Shown here: in pieces, positions 16,928-25,930 of the stretch
Layout: the number at the start of each line of letters is the position of its first letter
How positions within the stretch are numbered: position 1 is the first letter of the stretch
Assembly: GCA_003576705.1 (NCBI GenBank)
Contig: QOZS01000047.1
Span: 1 to 44,457 of the forward strand
Length of the DNA: 44,457 bases
From: Desertibaculum subflavum
GTDB taxonomy: Bacteria; Pseudomonadota; Alphaproteobacteria; Ferrovibrionales; Ferrovibrionaceae
Direction: 5' to 3'
Program-made: the position numbers and the translations under genes
Notes under the pieces: model-generated
Database searches by the model: none
What the model was told of the DNA's origin: nothing
The model's input: only the letters and a program-made list of their open reading frames with translations

Positions 16928-17117
16928 GCTGGCCGCGAGGGAAGTTCCGACGAGGCAGAAGCTCCCGGTGTTTCTGCCGATACTCGGTGCACACGAACTT
17001 GCGAGCTTGACGTCCAGGCGACTGCCGTTTCTGGACGAGCCCCACGGCACGCGGCGAGTTGCCAACTGCTTAGCTTTCAAAGCTGGCTGCAGTGGGGTCG
17101 CGGAACTCTGCAGCAGC

Positions 17118-18428
17118 CTAAGCGGTAACCCGCACGCGCGTCACCTCGATCGGCTTCACGCCCATCGCCTCGCATCCGGAGTTGTTGAGTTCCGAATTGC
17201 CGATGAAGCTGACCGTCTTGGCGATGATCCGGGTGCAATTGGATGACGCCGAACCATTGTTGCCAGACCATTCGGAGGCCTGGGCCGGGGTGTAGATGGC
17301 GCCGGTCAGCGTCATCGTCGAGCCGCCATTCAGCTTGTTTACCGCCGTGCTGGTCGCCCGCCGATCCTGGTAGATCAGCACGCCGACAAAGGGATCGTTC
17401 GGGTCGGATGGGGCGGTGAGCTGCACGTCCGCGCCGCCGTTGATGACGACCCGGCCGATCTGGCTCGCGGCAGCATTGGTGGTCAGTACGAACGTTATGC
17501 CCTGCTCGCCACTGCAATTGCAGCGCACCACCGACTGGGCGTTCATCGTCAGATCGCCATTGACCACATAGTAGGTGCCGGGCTCGAGCGTGACGTTCGA
17601 GTTGGCGCCGAAGGCCACCCCCCCGCAATACACAGCAGGTCCAATCGTCGTCGTAGTGTTGCTGTAGTTCTTGTTGTGGAAATCGCAGGCGCCGAAGGCA
17701 GGGATCGTCAGGGCCGCGTACGGATCTGCGACGGTCCACATATGATCAAGCTTGCCGCCGGGCAGCGTGAGATTGGCGGAACCACCGGTCTCGATGCCGC
17801 CGGCAGACCAGAGCGAGTCGGCGGCAAGCGATGCGCTGCCGGAAATGCTCACCGCGGTGGCGTGGCGTGAATTCGCCGCCAAGGTGCAGGTCGGCATCTC
17901 GACAGTGCTGGAGCCCTGGATGAGCAGTGCCTGCGACGCCGTCTCGTCGAGCGCCAGGGCACAGGCGTCCCCCGTGATCTCGACGCTCGCCGTTGCCCGC
18001 GCGGCGATGCTCACCAGGCCCTCTGCGAAGATGGCGGAGAACATTCGGGGCAGTTGCTTGGTGACCTGGACCGTGACGGAGCCAGTCAGGCCTGACGTGC
18101 TCGGCACGACAGAAATGGTCGTTCCGCTGCCGGCGGTGACGCCGTTCTTGGCCGCCTGCGCGGTGGCCGCGGTACCGACCTCTGATTCGTTGCTGCGCGC
18201 CAGTTCGAAGGCACCGGCGACGGCGCTGGCATCGGCGGCAACCTGAAGATCGCGCTTCTGCATGTACCAGAAGCCGACTTCGACCCCGATCCCCGCCGCG
18301 CCCACAATTGCCGGCAGGGCAAGCCCAAAACCGATCACACCAGTGCCGCGCTGGTCGTAACGCAGCCGCCAAATCAACTGCCGCAGATAGTTACGACCTC
18401 TAGAGAAGGCGGAGGGCTGGGTCGCCAT
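17118..18428 (-). CDS. TadG-like pilus assembly protein
   Basis: The 436-residue product has an RBS-like AGAGGA just upstream. The N-terminus carries the Tad-type leader: RYDQRGTGVIGFGLALPAIVGAAGIGVEVGFWYMQKRDLQVAADASAVAGA in full spans residues about 24-73 (one TM helix plus the DLQ-AADA-A segment of TadG/DUF2134 proteins). The long C-terminal part is Ser/Thr/Asn-rich with about nine cysteines and an LEPGTYYVVNGDL motif, suggesting an extracellular beta-rich domain. TadG proteins are minor components of Flp pili. It is separated by 268 bases from the two TadE genes; no tadA-C or flp gene is in view. Confidence 0.82.
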   Translation of the reverse strand: MATQPSAFSRGRNYLRQLIWRLRYDQRGTGVIGFGLALPAIVGAAGIGVEVGFWYMQKRDLQVAADASAVAGAFELARSNESEVGTAATAQAAKNGVTAGSGTTISVVPSTSGLTGSVTVQVTKQLPRMFSAIFAEGLVSIAARATASVEITGDACALALDETASQALLIQGSSTVEMPTCTLAANSRHATAVSISGSASLAADSLWSAGGIETGGSANLTLPGGKLDHMWTVADPYAALTIPAFGACDFHNKNYSNTTTTIGPAVYCGGVAFGANSNVTLEPGTYYVVNGDLTMNAQSVVRCNCSGEQGITFVLTTNAAASQIGRVVINGGADVQLTAPSDPNDPFVGVLIYQDRRATSTAVNKLNGGSTMTLTGAIYTPAQASEWSGNNGSASSNCTRIIAKTVSFIGNSELNNSGCEAMGVKPIEVTRVRVTA

Positions 18429-18541
18429 CGAAGATCCTCTTCGTAAGGGTGCGCTTCCAGTGTGAGCATTGTGACAAAATGAGCAGATAATTGAAAGATA
18501 AATCGTGGATAATTATTCTGAAATACATATCATTTCAATAA

Positions 18542-18556
18542 ATGTTTAGTAAACAT
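18542..18556. promoter_or_regulatory. 15-bp inverted repeat in the AT-rich tadG upstream region
   Basis: ATGTTTA and TAAACAT flank a single G, forming a perfect 7-bp inverted repeat. It lies about 115 bases upstream of tadG in the most AT-rich stretch of the window (roughly 18480-18620). It could be an operator; the surrounding sequence is the only plausible promoter region for tadG. No regulator identified. Confidence 0.35.
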
Positions 18557-18696
18557 AGGAATGTATCGCGTCGTTTACCTGAAACCAAAACGATTTTGTC
18601 ATTGCTATATTCAAGCGAATGTCGTGCTTAGCCAGCCGTCTCCTCATTGGACATGGCCGGTCGCTGCTGGTCGAAGGTATGCGAAAACGGCAGGTG

Positions 18697-19098
18697 TCAG
18701 TTCGTGGGGAGCAGCGGCACGCTGGTGCTGCCGGCAACCGTGCTGTCCGAGGTGCCGAACAGGCCTGCCGCGAACCTAAATGGCTGGTGGGCCGAGATGC
18801 TGACGTAGGTGACGCCTGAAGCAGTGCTCTGTGCTACTTCGATGTGCACGTTCTCGCTGGAGCCGAGCTTGTCGGTGAGATAGGCGGTCAGCGTGCTGGC
18901 GTTGCCAGTGCGATTGATCATCGCGTAGCGCCCGGTTTCGTCGACCGCGTATTGCAGCGTGTGACTGAGCCACAGCATGCGGCCAACTTCGACCAGACCA
19001 ATCAGGAAGAGCATAAGAAAGGGTCCGGCGAGGGCGAACTCGACAAGAGCTTGTCCTCGCGTATCAGCGGCCAATCTTCCGAGAAGTCGTTGGATCAT
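18697..19098 (-). CDS. TadE-like pseudopilin
   Basis: The 133-aa product begins with LAADTRGQALVEFALAGPFLMLFLIGLVEVGRM in full across residues 9-42, the TadE signature: a short basic leader, a Glu at position 5 of the hydrophobic helix, and one TM helix. The rest is a short periplasmic or extracellular domain without cysteines. Its ATG overlaps the stop of the upstream TadE-like gene at 19095, so the pair is translationally coupled. TadE/TadF pseudopilins are processed by TadV and needed for Flp pilus assembly. Confidence 0.85.
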   Translation of the reverse strand: MIQRLLGRLAADTRGQALVEFALAGPFLMLFLIGLVEVGRMLWLSHTLQYAVDETGRYAMINRTGNASTLTAYLTDKLGSSENVHIEVAQSTASGVTYVSISAHQPFRFAAGLFGTSDSTVAGSTSVPLLPTN

Positions 19099-19529
19099 TT
19101 GGCGCGGATGCTCCCTTGTGCCCTCACGCTATCGCCAACGAGCCGCGTCATCGCGGAAAAGACAGGTGTGAACGATTGCTGCGCGCTCACGACAATGTAG
19201 GCGCCCGGCGCGAGACCGCTACTGCAGGTCGACGTGCACTCAAGTGTCGTCCCATCGGCACACTGACACACTTGCGCGCTCGTCACCGGCAGGGTGGCGT
19301 CGCCGGCCGCGGTCCGCACGACGGCCACGATATTGGCGGCGTCGTCTGGATTGATCTGCGCATATTCGAGCCCCGCTCGTACGGCCGCCTTGAGGCGCAT
19401 ATCTGTCAGCACGGCGCGCCCATAGTCGAATGTGCCGGCGAGGGCTATCAGCAGCACTGGTGTCGCCAGCGCCACTTCGACGGCGATATTTCCGTCACGT
19501 CGGCACAGAATGTCGCGAAGGGCGATCAT
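19095..19529 (-). CDS. TadE-like pseudopilin with Cys-rich loop
   Basis: The protein is 144 aa. The N-terminus (CRRDGNIAVEVALATPVLLI) has the TadE processing-type motif with Glu in the first turns of the hydrophobic helix, followed by AGTFDYGRAVLTDMRLKAAVRAG. A short loop contains five cysteines (CQCADGTTLECTSTC), reminiscent of the Cys-rich domain of tadG downstream, so disulfide-stabilised surface domains are likely. AGGAG lies 13 bases upstream of the ATG. First gene of the coupled pair. Confidence 0.8.
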   Translation of the reverse strand: MIALRDILCRRDGNIAVEVALATPVLLIALAGTFDYGRAVLTDMRLKAAVRAGLEYAQINPDDAANIVAVVRTAAGDATLPVTSAQVCQCADGTTLECTSTCSSGLAPGAYIVVSAQQSFTPVFSAMTRLVGDSVRAQGSIRAK

Positions 19530-19574
19530 GATGTGGTCAAGCTCCTAGCTTCGCGCGCTCTCCTACACTTCCGA

Positions 19575-20879
19575 TCAAGCGGCACCCAACTGCAGCCCCG
19601 TTGCGATCAAGTCCGGTAGAGCAAAGGGGCGTGCTCCGTGCGGTTCGTCAGTGGCCGGACTGATCGCATCGCCCTGCAAGTTGAGGAAGCCGGCTTCAAT
19701 CGCGGCATGGACTGCGGCAACATCTCCGAGGCCAGCCGCCACGAGCTTCAAGCCGGCGCGTTTCGCTTGATAACCGAAGCGGCGAAGCTCCTTCATGTGC
19801 TCAGCGAGCTCGCTTCCCCTCGACCTGATGTCGCAAACGACACCGTAGGCGCCACTGCCGCGCAGCTCGTCGAAGCGGATGAAGCTTGGCGGAAGGCGAA
19901 CAAAGACGGCTCGCGTGTGTCGCTGCAGAAAATTCACGCCCTCCTGTATGCGATGTACGGGTGTGCCCTCCGACAGTCCGGTGAGCTGCGCTGCAAGCAG
20001 CTTGCGTTCCTCCGGCGAACTTTGCTCAAGGGCCGCCGTGAGGTGTCGGCGAGGTTCGAGCCGCTCGAGCGTCCGCCAATGAACGGGGAAACTGATGATG
20101 CCGGGATCGTTGGCGCGTAGAAGTGCGCTTACAGCTTCACGGGCCCGCGCGAACGTTGCGAGATCGAGGTCGCCGACGAGCGCTGAATCCTCGCCCTGCG
20201 TGAGCGTGTCGTAGCCGCGCAGCACGAGATCGGCCGCCTCCGCCCGGAACGCTTCGCAGCCATGCGTCGCGATGACGCCATGTGACGCGTTCCAGACCGG
20301 TAGAAAGCGGAATTCAATGTCGCCAAGAACCCCCTCAGGGGGCCGTTCCGACGTCCGTTGTTGCGACGCATGTCGTACGGCCTGCGCCGTGCATTGGTCC
20401 TCGCGAGCAAGCGCTTCGGCTACTGTCTCGGCCAATCCGGATGCTTGGCCGGCAAGCGCTTCTCGGCCAGCTTCGTCAAGCATCGTCTGAATCAGCGTCG
20501 CCGGATCGCCGGCCGCTGCCAGCAGCTTGAGGTCAGCTTCGATGACGACACATTCCACCTTCGAGTCGCCCCAGCGGATGTCGTCCATCGAAAGGCGCTG
20601 GCGCACTTTCTCCGCAAGCTGGGTGCAACGCGCCCGTGCCGACGCCTTGTCGAGCGTCGGGAAGAAGAACAACCATGTTGGCCCCGCGAGCCTCATCTGG
20701 AGGTCTTGGGCACCCAACCCCGCGACAATGGTTTGCTCGATGGCCGCCAACGCCGGCTCGCTCGCCATTGGAGGACGAGTGCCGATCTGCTGCCGATACG
20801 GCGCCCGATTGGCGATACGTAGTCGCCCGCATACCAGAGAGCTGTTCCGCAATAAGTGTGCGAGCCCGAGCGGCAGCAT
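19575..20879 (-). CDS. degenerate GGDEF/EAL-like protein
   Basis: The ATG at 20879 has GGAGGAG eight bases upstream, which decides the start over an in-frame codon at 20918; the product is 434 aa. The N-terminal half resembles a diguanylate-cyclase fold without a GGDEF motif (LRMRL-like strand, FFFPTLDKASARARCTQLAEKV). The C-terminal half resembles an EAL domain: FLPVWNASHGVIATHGCEAFR in the position of the QP...EALLR block (EAF instead of EAL), VFVRLPPSFIRF, KRAGLKLVAAGL and GFLNLQGDAIS. Catalytic acidic residues are mostly absent, so a non-catalytic or c-di-GMP-binding role is likely. Next to pilus genes it may regulate surface attachment. Confidence 0.55.
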   Translation of the reverse strand: MLPLGLAHLLRNSSLVCGRLRIANRAPYRQQIGTRPPMASEPALAAIEQTIVAGLGAQDLQMRLAGPTWLFFFPTLDKASARARCTQLAEKVRQRLSMDDIRWGDSKVECVVIEADLKLLAAAGDPATLIQTMLDEAGREALAGQASGLAETVAEALAREDQCTAQAVRHASQQRTSERPPEGVLGDIEFRFLPVWNASHGVIATHGCEAFRAEAADLVLRGYDTLTQGEDSALVGDLDLATFARAREAVSALLRANDPGIISFPVHWRTLERLEPRRHLTAALEQSSPEERKLLAAQLTGLSEGTPVHRIQEGVNFLQRHTRAVFVRLPPSFIRFDELRGSGAYGVVCDIRSRGSELAEHMKELRRFGYQAKRAGLKLVAAGLGDVAAVHAAIEAGFLNLQGDAISPATDEPHGARPFALPDLIATGLQLGAA

Positions 20880-21184
20880 GGGGATCTCCTCCAAAATGAT
20901 CGGCATCATTTTTGTCAACTGATATGCGAATTTTTCCAGTATGCGAGTTAAGAAAAGATTACTAGTGGAATGCTCGGGGCATCCGGACTGACAAGCAGCT
21001 GAATTGGACTAAACGATATCTAGGATTTTACGAAAATTGTCGTGATCATTGCTCGCGGGCGCTCTGGTTATGTTTACCGACGAGAGTACCGCTGCCGATA
21101 CTAAGATCGAAGCAAGCGAGGAATCGATGTCCGAGACCCGGCCAACTCCCGCGTGCGCAATGCGAGTGTCAATCCCGGAAACGG

Positions 21185-21301
21185 GTGGTGACACTGGCAC
21201 TCGGCGCGGAACTTGCCGATCAGCGGTTCGATGAAGGCGTTGTCGGTCGGCTTGCCGGTTCGGCTGAAGTCGAGCGTGACGCCGAGCGGACAGCCCCAGA
21301 G
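21185..21301 (-). mobile_element. IS3-family transposase (OrfB integrase core) remnant
   Basis: Reading leftward from 21301 gives LWGCPLGVTLDFSRTGKP, then TDNAFIEPLIGKFRAECQ. This is the block around the catalytic Glu of the DDE domain in IS3-family OrfB proteins. Only about 39 residues are recognisable, with no complete ORF or terminal repeats, so it is a fossil. The 545 bases between 20880 and 21424 hold nothing else I can support. Confidence 0.8.
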
Positions 21302-21424
21302 ATCGAGCTCACGGCTGACGCCGGATACCGCCCGATGAATGCCTTGAGGCGACCTCGCTGATCTCGATCAATGCGCCATGTCGATCCTGGGTGTGACCTT
21401 CGTGACCAGCCCAGGAGATGACCG

Positions 21425-22612
21425 ATGACCAGACCGGAAGTCGTCCTTTGCCATCCCGTGCGGACCGCGATCGGCACCTATGGCGGCAGCCTCAAGGCCA
21501 CGTCGGCAACAGAGCTCGGCGCCACTGCCGTGAAGGCGGTGCTCGATCGCTCGAAACTCACCGCGTCGGACGTAGACACGATCGTCATGGGTAATGTCAT
21601 CCAGGCCGGAAACAAGATGAATCCGGCGCGGCAGGCGGCCATCCGCGGTGGCGTGCCGGTCGAGGTGCCGGCCATGACCGTCAACCGGGTCTGCGGCTCG
21701 GGCGCACAAGCGATCGCGTCGGCCGCGCAGGAGGTCTGGCTTGGGCAGGCCAAGGCGGCCATCGCGGGCGGCATGGAGAACATGGACGCTGCGCCCTACC
21801 TGATGGGCGGCGGGCGCTGGGGTTACCAGATGGGCGATGCACAGATCTACGATTCGATGCTGCGCGACGGATTGAACGATGCCTTCTCCGACCAACATTC
21901 CGGCTGGCACACGGAAGATCTGGCGACGCGCTACCAGATCAGCCGCGAGGAGCAGGACCGCTGGGCGGAGCGGTCGCAGAAGCGCTTCTCGGACGCACAG
22001 GCCGCCGGCAAGTTCGTGGCCGAGATCATTCCGGTCGAGATCAAGGGACGCAAGGGGCCGGAGCCGTTCGCCAAGGACGAGCACAACCGTCCCGACACGA
22101 CGCTCGCCTCCCTCGCCAAGCTGAAGCCGGCCTTCCGCAAGGACGGGACCATCACGGCGGGCAATGCGCCGGGGCTGAACAGCGGCGCCGCGGCGATGAT
22201 CGTGGCTGATCGCGCCTTCGCCGAGAGCAAGAGCCTGCAGCCGATGGCGCGCCTGGTCGCCTTTGGCGTCGGCGCGGTGGAGCCCGGCATGTTCGGCATC
22301 GGGCCGGTGTCGGCGGTGAAGCAGGCACTCGACCGGGCTGGCTGGACTATCGCAGACATCGAGCGGGTCGAGATCAACGAGGCATTCGCGGCGATCGCCA
22401 TCGCCGTGCATCGCGAGCTCGGCTTCGCGGCCGACATCGTGAATGTCGAAGGCGGTGCGATCGCGCATGGGCATCCGATCGGCGCGTCCGGCGCGGTGCT
22501 GACCACGCGCCTGCTGCATTCGATGAAGCGTGATGGCGTGAGGCGGGGCATCGTCACGCTCTGCATCGGCGGCGGCCAGGGCATCGCGCTGGCCCTCGAA
22601 GCTCTCAACTGA
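21425..22612 (+). CDS. acetyl-CoA acetyltransferase (thiolase II)
   Basis: The 395-residue enzyme is full length. Catalytic residues are visible: C90 in MTVNRVCGSG, His in EGGAIAHGHPIGASGA, and the second Cys in TLCIGGGQG, with the INEAFA block before them. Thiolases condense two acetyl-CoA to acetoacetyl-CoA (polyhydroxybutyrate or mevalonate precursor) or run in reverse in degradation. AGGAG lies about 10 bases upstream of the ATG. The arsenical-type genes downstream are unrelated in function, so the adjacency is probably incidental or from insertion. Confidence 0.95.
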   Translation: MTRPEVVLCHPVRTAIGTYGGSLKATSATELGATAVKAVLDRSKLTASDVDTIVMGNVIQAGNKMNPARQAAIRGGVPVEVPAMTVNRVCGSGAQAIASAAQEVWLGQAKAAIAGGMENMDAAPYLMGGGRWGYQMGDAQIYDSMLRDGLNDAFSDQHSGWHTEDLATRYQISREEQDRWAERSQKRFSDAQAAGKFVAEIIPVEIKGRKGPEPFAKDEHNRPDTTLASLAKLKPAFRKDGTITAGNAPGLNSGAAAMIVADRAFAESKSLQPMARLVAFGVGAVEPGMFGIGPVSAVKQALDRAGWTIADIERVEINEAFAAIAIAVHRELGFAADIVNVEGGAIAHGHPIGASGAVLTTRLLHSMKRDGVRRGIVTLCIGGGQGIALALEALN

Positions 22613-22634
22613 TGGCCGTCAAGCGGAGCGGACC

Positions 22635-23003
22635 ATGAGCAAGGACTTCGCCCAGATCGCCAACGACGTTGCGGCCGGCGTTGGCCTGATTCGGCAGGGA
22701 ACCCCGGATGCCACCAAGGCCTTCGGGGCCTTGTCTGTAGCGGCGACCGCCAGCCATGCCATCGACACCAAGACGAAGGAGCTGATGGCGCTCGCCATCG
22801 GGATCGCGGTGCATTGCGACGGCTGCGTCGCCTACCACACCAAGATGGCGCATCAGCACGGCGCCAGCCGCGCGGAGGTGGCCGAGACGGTCGCGCTCGC
22901 CCTCTACATGGGTGGCGGGCCCGCTGCCGTGTACGGCGCGGATGCGTTGCGGGCCTATGAGCAGTTCAGCGGCGGCGCCGCGGGCGGTTCGGCGGCGGCA
23001 TGA
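22635..23003 (+). CDS. AhpD/carboxymuconolactone-decarboxylase family protein
   Basis: The 122-aa helical protein has the redox motif HCDGCVAYHTKMAHQHGAS, a CxxC followed by the conserved His of AhpD-like proteins, and GGGPAAVYGADAL near the end. Members are alkylhydroperoxidase-like thiol reductases. Its stop overlaps the arsA start by ATGA, so it is translationally coupled to the arsenical pump ATPase and may reduce arsenical or peroxide species. AhpD-like proteins are known in arsenosugar clusters, but this member is not specifically assignable. Confidence 0.88.
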   Translation: MSKDFAQIANDVAAGVGLIRQGTPDATKAFGALSVAATASHAIDTKTKELMALAIGIAVHCDGCVAYHTKMAHQHGASRAEVAETVALALYMGGGPAAVYGADALRAYEQFSGGAAGGSAAA

Positions 23004-24787
23004 ACGATGCCTGGCCCCGCGTAACGCTCGAAGCGTTCTTGCGGGCGGCGCCGCGGCATCTCTTGTTCACCGGAAGGGGCGGCGTCGGCAAGACCTCGCT
23101 TGCCTGCGCCAGCGCCGTCCGTCTGGCCGATCTTGGGCGCTGCGTGCTGATCGTCAGCACCGATCCTGCCTCCAATCTGGACGCCGTGCTGGAAGCCCCG
23201 CTCGGCAACGCGCCGACCGGCGTCGCCGGGGTTCCCACTCTCGAAGCGATGAACATCAACCCGGAACAGGCTGCACGGGATTACAGGGAGCGGACGGTGG
23301 CGCCGCACCGGGGGCAGCTCCCGGCTGACGAGATCAGGATGCTGGAAGAGCGTCTTTCGGGTGCGTGTACGGTCGAGGTTGCCGCCTTCGACGAATTTGC
23401 CCTGCTGGTGAGCGATCCCGCCGGGGCGGAGCGCTTCGACCACATCATCTTCGACACCGCGCCGACCGGCCACACTCTGCGCCTTCTCGAACTGCCGGCG
23501 GCCTGGAGCGGGCTTCTGGAGACTGCGCCGGGTGAGGTCTCCTGCCTCGGGCCGCTCACCGGCTTGAAGACGCAGCGCGAGTGATACGCGCGCGCGGTCG
23601 GCGCTCTCTCGGATCCGGCGCTCACGGCCATCGTTCTGGTGGCTCGGCCCGATCGAGTTGCGCTGATGGAGGCAGCGCGGACCAGCTCCGAGCTGAACGG
23701 TCTGGGAATGAAGAACCAGCTGTTGGTTCTGAACGGCGTGTTCAGAGCGGCTGACCCGAGCGATCCGCTCGCCCAAGCGGTTGAGGCCCGGGGCGCAGCG
23801 GCAATCGCGCGAATGCCCGCACAACTTACCGGTCTGGCGCGGATCGATATTCCTCTCCTGGGTCGGAACATCGTCGGGATCGAGGCACTGCGATTGCTGC
23901 TCGGCCGCCCTGGCGCGGTGGGCGAGGAGGAAACCGGGCCGCAGCCTCCCAAGCCGGACGTGCCTGATCTCGCCGCGCTAGTTGAGGAGCTTGGACGTGC
24001 CGATCACGGGCTTGTCATGGTGATGGGCAAGGGCGGTGTCGGCAAGACAACCGTGGCCGCGGCCATCGCCATCGCGTTGGCGAGGCAGGGACGTCCGGTC
24101 CATCTGACGACGACGGACCCGGCGCAGCACATCAGGGAGACGCTCGGCCCCGAGGTGCCGGGACTCCGGGTCAGCTACATCGATCCGAAGCAAGAGGTCG
24201 AGCGCTATCGGTCCCGCATGCTGGAGGGCGCCCGGCCGTCCATGTCGGCCGACAAGCTCGCGCTGCTCGAGGAAGAGCTGAAGTCTCCCTGCTACGAAGA
24301 GGTCGCCGTCTTCCAGGCATTCTCTCGCATCGTGATCGGCGCGCGGAAGGAGTTCGTCGTGATCGACACGGCGCCGACCGGTCACACCTTGCTGCTGCTC
24401 GACACGGCCGGAAGCTACCATCGCCAATTGACACAGCAATCGACACCGGGAACCAGGATCCGCACGCCGCTGATGCTACTGCAGGATCCGGGGTACACGA
24501 AGATCCTGATCGTCACCCTGGCCGAGACACCCCCCGTCCTCGAAGCCGCTGCACTGCAAGAAGATCTCCGCCGCGCGCAGATTGAACCGTTCGCCTGGGT
24601 GATCAACGGCAGCCTGGCCGCCGCGCAGCCGCAAGATCCGCTTCTGCGTGCATGCGCGGTTGCGGAGATCGCTCAGATCGGGAAGGTCAAGGATGATCTC
24701 GCAAAGCGCGTGGCCCTGATTCCGTTTCAATCGGAGGAGCCCGTGGGAATCGAGCGTCTGATGGCTGTTGCGGCAAGGTCACGATAG
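23000..24787 (+). pseudogene. arsA: arsenical pump ATPase ArsA, interrupted by an in-frame UGA
   Basis: Across 595 codons the frame encodes a complete two-domain ArsA: P-loop 1 FTGRGGVGKTS (residues 23-33), P-loop 2 VMGKGGVGKTT, the two DTAPTGHT signatures, and the metalloid cysteines C123, C182 and C431, matching C113/C172/C422 of the E. coli protein. Codon 195 (23582-23584) is TGA, between TQRE and YARAVGALSD. Relatives have Gln or Arg here, so CGA to TGA is the simplest change. A GTG at 23639 could restart the second part. ArsA powers ArsB-mediated arsenite export; no arsB, arsC or arsR is visible. Either a mutation or a sequence error. Confidence 0.88.
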
Positions 24788-24893
24788 TCGGATATCCGAG
24801 GGTATGCGCGAAGAGTCCTTGCGGGAATGCTAAGGCGGTTGAGCTCGCCCGGCGCAGCTCACTCGGTTGCTTGAGCCAATGTCGCGCCGTGCT

Positions 24894-25253
24894 TCAGGCG
24901 GCTCTGTCCTCGGATGGCGGCTCCGTGCCCGGCGCCGCTTTTGCGGGGGTGACGGCTTCTGACCTCTTCGGCGCGGGCTTGGGTTTGCGGATGTTGATGA
25001 GCGTGGTGTCGAGCCGGTTCTTGATGTGGGCGGCGTAGTGCTTCTCGATCATCTCGACGCTGGTGCGGCAGTTCTTGGCGATTTGGTAGATGTTGGCCCC
25101 CTCCATCAGGCGGAGGCAGATATAGGTGTGGCGGAGGCTGTAGGCCGTGCGCTTCTGGTTGTCGCGGTCAAGGGCAGCTTCAACGAAGAGTTTGGCATCG
25201 ACGTTGAGTGCTACGTCCTCGACGACGCAGAGAAGACGGCTGTTATCAGCCAA
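24894..25253 (-). pseudogene. tyrosine recombinase (phage-type integrase) C-terminal remnant
   Basis: The region encodes TAYSLRHTYICLRLMEGANI, then YQIAKNCRTSVEMIEKHYAAH, then a Pro/Lys/Ala-rich tail. These are the R-x-x-H and catalytic Tyr blocks that end tyrosine recombinases. The N-terminal two thirds, including the first catalytic Arg, are missing, and recognisable homology begins only near 25200. It is a truncated integrase, a marker of past island integration next to arsA. Confidence 0.8.
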
Positions 25254-25423
25254 ACCGGTATGGGCCGTGCGCTCGGCCTATCGCCACGTGGCAATGCACT
25301 GCCATGCTTTCTCGGCGGGCGATTGATGGCTGAAACCGTCAGCGCCGAACTGAGAGAGAAATTCGAAAATCCCCTTACTTTTCAATGGGGGACCGGCGGC
25401 GCCGAACAGCCACCAGCCGTCAT

Positions 25424-25573
25424 TCACGGGTTTGATGCGACGCTCCTACGCCCAAGCTCGGCCGCTGCGCTTGCCTTCGGGGGCGGCGCATCAGCCTCAT
25501 TGCCGCTCGCAATGCCGACAATCAGCTTCGCAAGCTGGTTCGGATCGCGCGGGCGTTTGGGGTGCTTCGCCAT
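25424..25573 (-). pseudogene. truncated small basic protein (KRPRDPNQLAK family)
   Basis: Starting at the ATG at 25573 the frame reads MAKHPKRPRDPNQLAKLIVG, then IASGNEADAPPPKASAAAELGRRS, then diverges. This is the N-terminus of a short Lys/Ala-rich protein widespread near mobile DNA in Rhizobiales and relatives, whose usual C-terminus (GLKGGKARA type) is missing. It lies beside the integrase remnant, in an accessory patch. Confidence 0.6.
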
Positions 25574-25930
25574 GTCGGAAATATGGGGACGATGGCGCAC
25601 GTTGTCGAACGACATTCAGCGCGGGCCGCACTCAAACTGAGACACTACCAAATCCCGGGCCTCGCCGGCACAATTCCCTGCGAAGAGAATCACTCCGGAA
25701 CCCGACTACCATCCCAGACGAAGGCGATGTGCCATGTCTGGCGGGGATCGGCCCGCACCATCGGGCGTGAAACAATGAGGTGGAGAGACGTCGTGCGGTG
25801 AATTGAGATTCAAAACCCTTAGTCGGGACATGGTTGTCGGTTTGAAATCTGGCTGGTAGCGTGAATTGCGTCTTCCCGTGCTCAAATTTTGCCATTCGGA
25901 TGATCGTCATGCGCGCTGCGGAGGGGCGTT
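25574..25930. other. gene-free stretch in the accessory patch
   Basis: No frame here has recognisable protein features on either strand. It follows the truncated basic-protein fragment and precedes the MarR gene, whose promoter probably lies in its last 100 bases. Confidence 0.5.

Noticed and set aside
23582..23584. selenocysteine in ArsA
   Set aside because: The column is Gln or Arg in relatives rather than Cys, so a nonsense change or read error is far likelier.
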